From Ancylobacter moscoviensis (lineage in GTDB: Bacteria > Pseudomonadota > Alphaproteobacteria > Rhizobiales > Xanthobacteraceae), in contig NZ_VMBP01000003.1 of the NCBI RefSeq assembly GCF_007559435.1, positions 420,526 to 484,525 of the forward strand: 64,000 nt of DNA, read 5' to 3'. Below, piece after piece: positions 1-6,851 of the stretch. Within the stretch, counting starts at the first letter, position 1. The number at the start of each line of letters is the position of its first letter. The translations under genes and the position numbers were made by a program. The notes under the pieces are model-generated. The model saw only the letters and a program-made list of their open reading frames with translations. It did not search any database and was not told where the DNA came from.

Positions 1-309
1 GTGAAACAGGCTCAGGGCCTCTATGTCGAGAAGACCGATGGCGTCGAGTTCATCGCGCCGCATGTTTTCCGCGCCGCCATCCCCATCCCCGGCACGGCGC
101 CGATCGGTACCTATGACGTGGTGGTGAAGACCTTCGCCGATGGAGCCCTCTCCGAACGAGGGGCGCTGACGCTGGAAGTGGCGAAGATCGACTTCGAGCA
201 AACCGTCGCCAGCACGGCGCAGGGTCACCCCTGGCTCTATGGCATCGTCACCGCGCTCGGCGCCCTCGCCGTCGGCTTCGTCGCCAACCTCGCTTTCCGG
301 CGCGATTGA
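1..309 (+). CDS. TIGR02186 family membrane protein, C-terminal part (5' end outside window)
   Basis: The reading frame is open from the first base, so the gene is cut by the window edge and the GTG at position 1 need not be its start. The 102 residues resemble the C-terminus of the TIGR02186 family: a beta-rich extracytoplasmic region, then a single membrane helix near residues 76-96 (HPWLYGIVTALGALAVGF) and a short basic tail, NLAFRRD. In many alphaproteobacteria this family lies beside a TauE/SafE-type sulfite/sulfonate permease, which would lie to the left of the window. Function is not established. The family call comes from remembered sequence similarity. Confidence 0.6.
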   Translation: MKQAQGLYVEKTDGVEFIAPHVFRAAIPIPGTAPIGTYDVVVKTFADGALSERGALTLEVAKIDFEQTVASTAQGHPWLYGIVTALGALAVGFVANLAFRRD

Positions 310-417
310 AGACCTTCTCCCCGCCCCGTCGCATTCTTGTCCACGGCCTGCACGAAGCGGACGCGGCGGTCTTGCAAAGCGCGGGCCGCCAAAGTAGGTT
401 CCGCGCCGTTCTGGCAC

Positions 418-494
418 GCAGCTGTAGCTCAGTTGGTTAGAGCGCCGGTCTGTGGAACCGGAGGTCGGTGGTTCGAGCCCACCCAGCTGTACCA
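418..494 (+). tRNA. tRNA-His (GTG anticodon), CCA encoded
   Basis: A complete cloverleaf can be drawn. Acceptor GCAGCTG (418-424) pairs with CAGCTGT (484-490). The anticodon stem CCGGT/ACCGG encloses loop CTGTGGA with anticodon GTG at 452-454. The T arm is GGTGG-TTCGAGC-CCACC, and CCA is encoded at 492-494. The first acceptor pair is G1:U72 and the discriminator is A73. There is no G-1:C73 pair, the usual histidine identity element. This matches the atypical tRNA-His reported for a subgroup of alphaproteobacteria such as Caulobacter, whose HisRS reads other elements. Confidence 0.95.
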
Positions 495-620
495 GATAAG
501 CTTTCACGCACATTTCCGCCCCTAAGCTTCCTGCCGGTATTGCCGGACGGGCCGATTGCGTTCTTCTCGCTTGACCCCTGGCGTCCTCATTCGCCAGAGA
601 TGGCGGGAGGAGAGATGGTC

Positions 621-1010
621 ATGGCGCGCAATCCGGTCTTTGTCTTCGGCTCGAATCTCGCCGGCATCCACGGCGGCGGCGCCGCCCGCTGGGCCTACGA
701 GAATCGCGGGGCGGAATGGGGCGTCGGCTTCGGCCTCACCGGCACGAGCTTCGCCATTCCGACCAAGGACTGGAACATCGAGACGCTGCCGCTCGGCGAG
801 ATCGAGAAATTCGTCCGAAGGTTCCTCAAATTCGCCCGGGCGCGGCCCGATCTCACTTTTCAGCTCACGCCGATCGGCTGCGGCCATGCCGGCTACACGC
901 CGGAGCAGATCGCGCCGATGTTCAAGGAGGCGCCGGAGAACGTGATGCTACCGGACGAGTTCCGCGCCGTTCTCTCGCCCGACAACCCCGACACCGCCAA
1001 GGACGGCTAG
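621..1010 (+). CDS. Phage-like A1S_2505 family protein (macro-like fold suspected)
   Basis: A 129-residue protein of unknown function. It begins with the family hallmark VFVFGSNLAGIHGGGAA and later has a glycine/cysteine segment, IGCGHAGYTPEQIAP, near residues 90-104. Both glycine-rich loops recall ADP-ribose-binding macro domains, but that is inference. Relatives occur in phages and in bacterial chromosomes. GGGAGG at 605-610 sits 10 bases before the ATG at 621, which is why that start is chosen; the ATG at 615 in the same frame is possible. The gene meets the convergent small gene at 1007 with overlapping stop codons. It lies just downstream of tRNA-His, a frequent integration site for phage-like genes, but no integrase or repeat is seen here. 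Confidence 0.65.
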   Translation: MARNPVFVFGSNLAGIHGGGAARWAYENRGAEWGVGFGLTGTSFAIPTKDWNIETLPLGEIEKFVRRFLKFARARPDLTFQLTPIGCGHAGYTPEQIAPMFKEAPENVMLPDEFRAVLSPDNPDTAKDG

Positions 1011-1156
1011 CGCGCGTCGCAGATGTAGAGCGACATGTCCGCGCCGGCCTCCCGCAGCTCCCGCCACACGTCGGGCCGCACGCGAACGCGCCCGCCCCGC
1101 TTGCGTGCATAGGCAGCGGCGAAGGCATCCACCGCACGCGCCCGTTCTTTCGACAT
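1007..1156 (-). CDS. Small hypothetical protein, 49 residues
   Basis: A short, basic, mostly helical protein starting MSKERARAVDAFAAAYARKR. It is credible as a gene because the ATG at 1156 is preceded by a strong ribosome binding site, AGGAGG, about 8 bases upstream (1161-1170 on the plus strand). No domain is recognised. It converges on the phage-like gene at 621-1010 and the two stop codons share the tetranucleotide CTAG at 1007-1010. An upstream in-frame start at 1195 is less likely because it ignores the good ribosome binding site. Confidence 0.5.
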   Translation of the reverse strand: MSKERARAVDAFAAAYARKRGGRVRVRPDVWRELREAGADMSLYICDAR

Positions 1157-1252
1157 GGCCGGACCTCCTCGTCTGAACCGCCGCGCAGCGACCATGCAAG
1201 CGCGCGGCCAGATGATGGCCGGTCCGGTGTCTATCGAAGGCGCGAGTTCTGC

Positions 1253-2353
1253 TCAGGGAGCCAGCACCTCGGCGCCCGCCACCGGCTGTGGATAGGGCAG
1301 ATCATCCACCAGCTTCGCGCTCGGCTTGTCCTGCGCGAACAGCGGGGCGAGGTCGATGGTCAGATAGTTCAGCCGGTGCGCGTAGTCGGCGATCATCAGG
1401 CGGTTATTGGTCAGGTCCTTGACCACTACCCACTGCGTGTAGTCCGAGCCCAGCGTGCCGTCCGGCTGCTTGAACTCGGCGATGCCGAGCGGGATATCGA
1501 CATTGTTGAGGATGTGACCCACGGCCTGCGCCGCCTCGGCCGCATCTTTCGGTTGGGTGACGTTGTGGCGCAGCATCGTCGCGCGCACGAAGCGCGAGGG
1601 CGGCGTGTAGTCGCCCGGCAGGCCGATCAGTCCGCCGCCCTGCCCGAGCTCTGTGACGTTGGTGGTGCCGACCCGCTGGCTCGCCACCGCGACCGTGGAG
1701 AGGCTGAGATAGTTGCGCACATTGTTCAGGTGCCAGTCATAGGTCGGCGCGTTGGTCAGCACGTGCGCGGCGTTGTCATGGATCTTCAGCTCGCCGCCGA
1801 CATATTCGACCACGATGCCCGCGCCGCTCCGGTCGACGAAGACGAAATGCAGCGTCGCCGGCGTCGGGCCGGTAGGCAGCGTATCGTCGGCCCACACCCT
1901 CATCCCCGGCAGGGCGGTCCGCAGCTCGGCGACGCTGGCGAAGCCGCCCAGCGCCCAGGCTCCGAAGGTCAGCACGGACTGATAGGCCTTATCGTTCTTC
2001 GTCACCGTCTGGTACTGCGTGAAGCCGGGCAGGAAGTTGCCGCTCATGGAGAGGCCTTCGGAATTCTGCCCGTCGAGCAGCGCGCCTCCAGGAATGATGG
2101 CCGCGCTCACGCCGACCACCGCGTATTTCGTGGTGAAGCTCACCGGCGGCAGGCCGCTCGCCTTCGGCGCGGTCAGCGTCAGCGTGGTGCCCCTGGGCTG
2201 GCTCACCAACGTCCATTTCATGTCGAACGCCCATTCCATGGTGCGTCCGGCAATGACGCTGCCGTCGGCCGCGGCAAGGTCGACCGCGGTACAGGCGACG
2301 GACATGTTGATCGTGGCCATCAAGGCCAGCGCGGTCGCGAGAACTCGTTTCAT
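1253..2353 (-). CDS. Linear amide C-N hydrolase, choloylglycine hydrolase/penicillin V acylase family (exported Ntn hydrolase)
   Basis: The 366-residue protein has a signal-like hydrophobic N-terminus, MKRVLATALALMATINMSVA, directly followed by Cys21. In this family the cysteine exposed after processing is the N-terminal nucleophile. Other family features are GRTMEW (arginine near the nucleophile), NSEGLSMSGNF and YDWHLNNVRNY, which supplies the conserved asparagine and arginine of the active site. Enzymes of this family hydrolyse conjugated bile salts, penicillin V or N-acyl-homoserine lactones; in an environmental alphaproteobacterium the last is plausible but unproven. GTG 2368, ATG 2359 and ATG 2353 are all possible starts; 2353 gives the neatest signal peptide with GGGGGAA just upstream. 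Monocistronic and convergent with nothing. Confidence 0.8.
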   Translation of the reverse strand: MKRVLATALALMATINMSVACTAVDLAAADGSVIAGRTMEWAFDMKWTLVSQPRGTTLTLTAPKASGLPPVSFTTKYAVVGVSAAIIPGGALLDGQNSEGLSMSGNFLPGFTQYQTVTKNDKAYQSVLTFGAWALGGFASVAELRTALPGMRVWADDTLPTGPTPATLHFVFVDRSGAGIVVEYVGGELKIHDNAAHVLTNAPTYDWHLNNVRNYLSLSTVAVASQRVGTTNVTELGQGGGLIGLPGDYTPPSRFVRATMLRHNVTQPKDAAEAAQAVGHILNNVDIPLGIAEFKQPDGTLGSDYTQWVVVKDLTNNRLMIADYAHRLNYLTIDLAPLFAQDKPSAKLVDDLPYPQPVAGAEVLAP

Positions 2354-2457
2354 CGTCATTTCCCCCACCCTTGCCGCTCGAGCGCCAGACGGCCTCGACG
2401 CGACGAGCCGACGCTGCCACGCGCCGCTTTAAGATCGACTTTCGGCAAGCCCGCCTA

Positions 2458-2487
2458 AAAGAAAGGCCCGGCGCGAGCGCCGGGCCT
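2458..2487 (-). terminator. Intrinsic terminator of the universal stress protein gene
   Basis: A perfect 10-bp stem AGGCCCGGCG/CGCCGGGCCT with loop CGAG lies at 2464-2487. On the minus strand it is followed by TTTCTTTTA, giving a rho-independent terminator 26 bases after the stop of the gene at 2513-3352. Confidence 0.8.
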
Positions 2488-2512
2488 GATTGAACCCAAC
2501 TCCTGCGGCGCC

Positions 2513-3352
2513 TCAATGCGCCAGCAGCAGCGGCACCGTCATGCGCTCCAGCATGTCGCGCGTGACGCCGCCGAGCACGAATTCGCGCAGCCGCGAATGG
2601 CCGTAGCCGCCCATGACCACGATATCGATGTCGCGCGCCGCCACTTCCTTCAGCAGTACGTCGACGATGCTCTCGTCGGCGCCCGGTACCAGCCGGCGCA
2701 GCTCGACGGTCTTCTCGTGGCGCGCGAGATGGCGGGCGAGGTCGGCACCGGGAAGATCGATGCCCTTCCGGGACTTGCCGCTGTCCACCACCACCGCCTC
2801 GACCAGATTGGCATGGGCGAGCAGGGGACGGGCCTCCGCGACCGCGCGCGCCGACGCGCGCCCGCCGTCCCACGCCACGAGAATGCGCTTGGCGGAGAAT
2901 GGCTTCTGCTGCTTGCGCGGCACGATCAGCACCGGCCGCCCGGAATCGAACAGCACCGCCTCGGTGATCACCTCTTCGGCGCCCATGCGGTCGGGATCGG
3001 CCTGACCGACGATGGCGAGATCATAGAGGCGGGCCATCACGCCGATCTGCTCGGCCGCGCCGCCCGGCGTGCCGTCGATCAGGCGCACTTCGCCGGACAG
3101 CCCCACCGAGCGGGCCGCCTCGCCGAAATATTCCACCGCCTGCTGCGCGAGCCGCTGGCTTTCCGCCCGCTGCGCCTCGATGAAATCCGTCGAGAAGGCT
3201 TCCGTGTAGACCGGCGGCACATCGATCTCGTAGCTCACCGCCACGCCGGTGAGATGCGCACCCAGCGCCGCCGCGGCCGATGCCGCATAATCCACGGCAA
3301 CGTCGCCCGGTCCCTCACCCACGCGCAGGCTGACGAGAATGTCCTTGATCAT
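2513..3352 (-). CDS. Universal stress protein, tandem UspA domains
   Basis: A 279-residue cytoplasmic protein made of two UspA domains. The first starts MIKDILVSLRVGEG and the second near residue 150 at RILVAWDGG. The second domain ends with the ATP-binding pattern G-x2-G-x9-G seen in MGGYGHSRLREFVLGGVTRD, so it is of the nucleotide-binding type; the first domain lacks a clear copy. The start at 3352 is supported by GGAGGAACCG immediately upstream. Roles in this family are in general stress survival and are not specific. It is transcribed away from the permease gene at 3514, and a palindrome lies between them. Confidence 0.85.
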   Translation of the reverse strand: MIKDILVSLRVGEGPGDVAVDYAASAAAALGAHLTGVAVSYEIDVPPVYTEAFSTDFIEAQRAESQRLAQQAVEYFGEAARSVGLSGEVRLIDGTPGGAAEQIGVMARLYDLAIVGQADPDRMGAEEVITEAVLFDSGRPVLIVPRKQQKPFSAKRILVAWDGGRASARAVAEARPLLAHANLVEAVVVDSGKSRKGIDLPGADLARHLARHEKTVELRRLVPGADESIVDVLLKEVAARDIDIVVMGGYGHSRLREFVLGGVTRDMLERMTVPLLLAH

Positions 3353-3405
3353 CGGTTCCTCCTCTCTGTCCCTTTGAAATATTGTTCCAATCAAGTGTCG
3401 TCCCA

Positions 3406-3419
3406 TTGACGGCCGTCAA
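3406..3419. promoter_or_regulatory. Perfect 14-bp palindrome between usp and the divergent permease gene
   Basis: TTGACGGCCGTCAA is a perfect inverted repeat 54 bases upstream of the usp start and 95 bases upstream of the permease start. The position in a divergent promoter region suggests an operator. No regulator is encoded nearby and the motif is not one I can assign. Confidence 0.35.
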
Positions 3420-3513
3420 GTAGTCCCGCACCGCTTCGGCCCGACGGCGGCAACGGTCGCGCAGCCGCCGCCCGCCGACTATAAGTGCTGTAACTGATGT
3501 AGGAATTCGCCGC

Positions 3514-4266
3514 ATGGCCGCCATAGGGCGCGCGCTCGCCATCACCTTCGTGCTTCTGGCCCTGTGGGAAGGCGCCGTCCGGCTGTTCGGCCTGCCGGCC
3601 TACATCCTGCCGGGCCCGCTGCGGATCGGCCTCGCCATGTGGAACAACGCGGACATCCTCGCCCACAACGCGGCCATCACGCTGGGCGAGATGTTGCTCG
3701 GACTCATCTGCGGCTCGGCGCTGGGCATCGTCTGCGCGCTGGCCATGGCGGCCTCGCCGCTGGCGCGGCGCGCAATGCGGCCGGTGCTGCTGGTGGCGCA
3801 GGCGTTGCCGGTGTTCGCCATCGCGCCGCTGCTCGTCATCTGGTTCGGCTTCGGCCTCGCCTCGAAGATCGTGATGGCGAGCCTTATCATCTTCTTTCCC
3901 GTCGCCTCGGCCTTCCATGACGGCCTTGCCCGCACCGAGCAGGGCCTCGTCGACCTCGCGCGGCTGAACGGCGCCGGCATCGCGCAGACGCTGCGCTTCA
4001 TCCGCATTCCCGCCGCCCTGCCGGCGCTGGCCTCGGGCCTGCGCGTCGCCACCGCCGTCTCGCCCATCGGCGCGGTGGTGGGCGAATGGGTCGGCGCCTC
4101 GGCGGGCCTGGGCTATCTCATGCTCTACTCCAACGCGCGGATGCAGACCGACATGGTCTTTGCCGCGCTCGCCATCCTGCTCGCCGTGGCGCTCCTGCTC
4201 TTCACCCTCGTCGACCGCGTACTGACCCGCCTGCTCCCCTGGGCCCCGGAAACCGTCCTGGCGTAG
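3514..4266 (+). CDS. ABC transporter permease, SsuC/ThiX-like (probable thiamine-precursor or related uptake)
   Basis: A 250-residue inner-membrane permease with about six hydrophobic helices. The conserved cytoplasmic EAA-type loop is at about residues 147-175: DLARLNGAGIAQTLRFIRIP. It belongs to the BPD_transp_1 family that includes SsuC, TauC and ThiX. The pairing with a THI5/NMT1-like binding protein 1.5 kb downstream behind a TPP riboswitch suggests hydroxymethylpyrimidine-precursor uptake, but the two genes are separated by ycaQ and no ATPase gene is present in the window. A nitrate/sulfonate-type substrate therefore cannot be excluded. The ATG at 3514 has only a weak ribosome binding site (GTAGGAATTC). 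Confidence 0.75.
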   Translation: MAAIGRALAITFVLLALWEGAVRLFGLPAYILPGPLRIGLAMWNNADILAHNAAITLGEMLLGLICGSALGIVCALAMAASPLARRAMRPVLLVAQALPVFAIAPLLVIWFGFGLASKIVMASLIIFFPVASAFHDGLARTEQGLVDLARLNGAGIAQTLRFIRIPAALPALASGLRVATAVSPIGAVVGEWVGASAGLGYLMLYSNARMQTDMVFAALAILLAVALLLFTLVDRVLTRLLPWAPETVLA

Positions 4267-4327
4267 CCTCCCCGATTGGGCGCATTCCGGCGCTTGGAAC
4301 AAAGAGGGAACTTTGCCAAGATGCGGC

Positions 4328-5530
4328 ATGGCGATTCACCTCTCCAACTCCGACGCCCGCCGCATCTTTCTTGCCAAGCAGGAACTCAGCCGGGCGCGCG
4401 GCAAGCTCACCAAGGCGGGACTGCTGGAACTCGTCCGCGACCTCGGCTTCGTGCAGGTGGACAGCATCGCGACGGTCGAGCGAGCACACCACCATATTCT
4501 GTTCTCGCGCAATCCGACCTACCGGCGCGAACATCTTGCCGCCCTGCTTGAGAAGGATGGCGAGCTCTTCGAGCATTGGACGCACGACGCGGCCATCATC
4601 CCGAGCGCCTTCTTCGCCTATTGGAAGCACCGCTTCGCCCGGGCCCGCGAGACGCTGGCGGACCGCTGGCGCTCCTGGCACGAGAACGGCTTCGAGAGCT
4701 ATGTCGACCACGTGCTGGAGCGGGTGCGGGCGGAAGGCCGCCTCATGGCCCGCGACTTCGAGCAGGATACCGAATCCCCGAAGCGCCCGCCGGGTGGCTG
4801 GTGGAACTGGCACCCGGAGAAGACCGCGCTCGAATATCACTGGCGCACCGGCAACCTCGCCATCGCCGGGCGCGAAGGCTTCCAGAAGGTCTACGATCTC
4901 GCCGAGCGCGTGATCCCCTCCCGCCACTACGGGGGCGAGGTGACGCGTGAGGCCTTCGTCGACTGGGCCTGCACCTCTGCGCTGGAAAGGCTCGGCTTCG
5001 CTACCCATGGCGAGATCGCCGCCTTCTGGGGGCTCATCTCGCCGGAGGAAGCCCGCCAGTGGGTGGCCGGCAACGCCGCGCGGCTGGAACCGGTGCTGAT
5101 CGCCCCGGCGGACGGCTCGCGCCCCCGCGCCTCGCACGCCTTCGCCGGCAGCGCCGAGATTTTCACGACGCTGCCGCCGCCACCCGCCCGACTGCGCGTG
5201 CTCAACCCGTTCGACCCGCTGCTGCGCGACCGCAACCGGGCGGAGCGGCTGTTTGGCTTCAATTACCGCATCGAGGTCTTCGTGCCCGCGCCGAAACGGG
5301 TCTATGGCTATTACGTCTTCCCCCTGCTGGAGGGTGATCGACTGGTCGGGCGCATCGACATGAAAGCCGACCGCAAGGCCGGCACGCTCGACGTGCGCCG
5401 GCTGTGGCTGGAGCCGGGCGTGCGCGCCTCCACGGCCCGCCTTTCCGCCCTCGACGCCGAGCTCTCCCGCCTCGGCCGCTTTGCCGGGGTGGAACGCACC
5501 GTCTATCTCGATGGCTGGCGCGGAGAGTGA
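4328..5530 (+). CDS. ycaQ: Winged-helix DNA glycosylase of the YcaQ/AlkX (HTH_42) family
   Basis: A 400-residue protein matching the crosslink-repair glycosylase YcaQ. The catalytic QxD motif is seen as Q43-V-D45 in FVQVDSIATV. The family block EHWTHDAAIIP follows, and the C-terminal half has PFDPLLRDR and a late basic domain. Family members unhook interstrand DNA crosslinks, acting as alternatives to nucleotide excision. The ATG at 4328 is the conventional start. A TTG at 4313 in frame is closer to the visible GAGGG at 4304-4308 and would add five residues. The gene sits between two transport genes of a probable thiamine-precursor system, with no obvious functional link. Confidence 0.85.
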   Translation: MAIHLSNSDARRIFLAKQELSRARGKLTKAGLLELVRDLGFVQVDSIATVERAHHHILFSRNPTYRREHLAALLEKDGELFEHWTHDAAIIPSAFFAYWKHRFARARETLADRWRSWHENGFESYVDHVLERVRAEGRLMARDFEQDTESPKRPPGGWWNWHPEKTALEYHWRTGNLAIAGREGFQKVYDLAERVIPSRHYGGEVTREAFVDWACTSALERLGFATHGEIAAFWGLISPEEARQWVAGNAARLEPVLIAPADGSRPRASHAFAGSAEIFTTLPPPPARLRVLNPFDPLLRDRNRAERLFGFNYRIEVFVPAPKRVYGYYVFPLLEGDRLVGRIDMKADRKAGTLDVRRLWLEPGVRASTARLSALDAELSRLGRFAGVERTVYLDGWRGE

Positions 5531-5579
5531 GCGCCGGCTCCCATTTGCCCTGGCATGCCAGCGATGCTAGCGTGCTGGC

Positions 5580-5678
5580 GTCCGAGGGGTGTCCCGCCGG
5601 CCGAAAGGCCGAAGGGGCTGAGATGGCAACCGCCAGACCCTTTGAACCTGATCCGGGTCATGCCGGCGAAGGGACGGA
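5580..5678 (+). promoter_or_regulatory. TPP riboswitch (THI element)
   Basis: The conserved core of the thiamine pyrophosphate aptamer is present. CTGAGA is at 5618-5623. The sensor arm follows, with ACCCTTTGAACCTGATCCGG (5637-5656) and then GTCATGCCGGCGAAGGGA. GC-rich P3 (GCCGGCCGAAAGGCC) is near 5596-5610. It precedes the THI5-like binding protein gene by about 95 bases. In Proteobacteria such elements switch genes off when TPP is abundant. Confidence 0.95.
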
Positions 5679-5747
5679 ACGATGGCGGAGCCCGATCCAC
5701 GCAGAGCGTGGCGCCCGCGCCGGATTTCCCCCGAGAGCTCATGCGCC

Positions 5748-5771
5748 GGATCTCCAGATGGGAGGAGATCC
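5748..5771 (+). promoter_or_regulatory. Ribosome-binding-site hairpin, probable expression platform of the TPP riboswitch
   Basis: GGATCTCC (5748-5755) pairs perfectly with GGAGATCC (5764-5771), an 8-bp stem with an 8-base loop. The 3' arm and loop contain the ribosome binding site GGAGGAG (5761-5767), and the stem ends one base before the ATG at 5772. Sequestration of translation initiation is therefore the probable switching mechanism; no U-tract terminator is seen in the leader. Confidence 0.7.
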
Positions 5772-6722
5772 ATGTTCAAGAAATTCGCCGCGCAGACGGC
5801 CGGCCTGCTATTCGTCCTCGCGCTCGGCCTCGTCCCCGTCAGCGCCGCCGACAGGCTCACCGTCCTGCTCGACTGGTACGTCAACCCGGACCACGCGCCG
5901 CTGATCATCGCGAAGGAGAAGGGTTTCTTCGACGCGCACGGCCTCGATGTCGAGCTGGTGCCGCCCGCCGATCCCTCCGCCCCCCCGCGCCTCGTCGCCG
6001 CCGGGCAGGCGGACATCGCGGTCAGCTATCAGCCGAACCTCTATCTCTCGGTGAAGGAGGGGCTGCCGCTCGCGCGCATCGGCACGCTGGTCTCCACCCC
6101 GCTCACCGCGCTGGTCGTGCTGAAGGACGGGCCGGTCAAGTCCATCGCCGATCTGAAAGGCAAGACGGTCGGCTATTCCGTGGCCGGTTTCGAGGACGCG
6201 CTGCTCGGCACCATGCTGGCGAGCGCCGGGCTCAAGCCGGGCGACGTCACCATGATCAACGTCAATTTCGCCCTCTCGCCCGCCCTCGTCTCCGGCAAGG
6301 TCGATGCAGTGATCGGCGCCTATCGCAATTTCGAGCTCACCCAGATCCGGCTGGAGGGCAAGGAAGGCCGCGCTTTCTTCCCCGAAGAGCACGGCGTGCC
6401 AGTATTCGACGAGCTCATCTACGTCGCCCACAAGGACAAGCTCGCCGATCCCCGCCTCAAGCGCTTCCTCGCCGCGGTGGAGGACGCCACGATCTATGTC
6501 CTCAACCATCCCGACGAGGCATGGGGCATCTTCGTGAAAGCCAACCCCAAGCTCGACGACGAGCTGAACCGCACCGCCTGGACGGACACGCTGCGCCGCT
6601 TCGCCCACGCGCCGGCCGCGCTGGACGGCGAACGCTACGCCCGCTTCGGTGAATTCATGAAGAGCCACAAGCTCATCGACACGGTCGAGCCGGTCTCCAC
6701 CTACGCGCCGGCTCTGCCCTGA
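5772..6722 (+). CDS. thiY: ABC transporter substrate-binding protein, THI5/NMT1 (ThiY-like) family
   Basis: A 316-residue periplasmic binding protein. It has a signal peptide ending near residue 25 (...LGLVPVSAADRL), then the family hallmark LDWYVNPDHAPLIIAKEKGFF, shared with ThiY and yeast THI5. These proteins bind pyrimidine precursors of thiamine such as N-formyl-4-amino-5-aminomethyl-2-methylpyrimidine. A TPP riboswitch in its leader supports the thiamine assignment independently. The start is fixed by GGAGGAG five bases before ATG 5772. No permease or ATPase follows; the candidate permease lies at 3514-4266, and the ATPase must be elsewhere. Confidence 0.85.
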   Translation: MFKKFAAQTAGLLFVLALGLVPVSAADRLTVLLDWYVNPDHAPLIIAKEKGFFDAHGLDVELVPPADPSAPPRLVAAGQADIAVSYQPNLYLSVKEGLPLARIGTLVSTPLTALVVLKDGPVKSIADLKGKTVGYSVAGFEDALLGTMLASAGLKPGDVTMINVNFALSPALVSGKVDAVIGAYRNFELTQIRLEGKEGRAFFPEEHGVPVFDELIYVAHKDKLADPRLKRFLAAVEDATIYVLNHPDEAWGIFVKANPKLDDELNRTAWTDTLRRFAHAPAALDGERYARFGEFMKSHKLIDTVEPVSTYAPALP

Positions 6723-6851
6723 GCCGCCCACCTTTCCCGCGGAAACCCCGTCGGCGCATCGCAGGATGCGGCATCGGGACCGCCTGAAAACGGCCCGCGA
6801 TCCTTCCGGCTCCCGACCTGCAATGCTACCGATGCACCACAGGTCGGGAGC

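Noticed and set aside
418..1156. Phage island at the tRNA-His gene
   Set aside because: A phage-like small gene follows the tRNA, but no integrase, no duplicated tRNA end and no composition shift were found.
716..2458. 580-codon plus-strand open frame
   Set aside because: Antisense to the Ntn hydrolase and small genes; its translation is His/Arg/Gly-rich low-complexity sequence without family similarity. A by-product of high GC.
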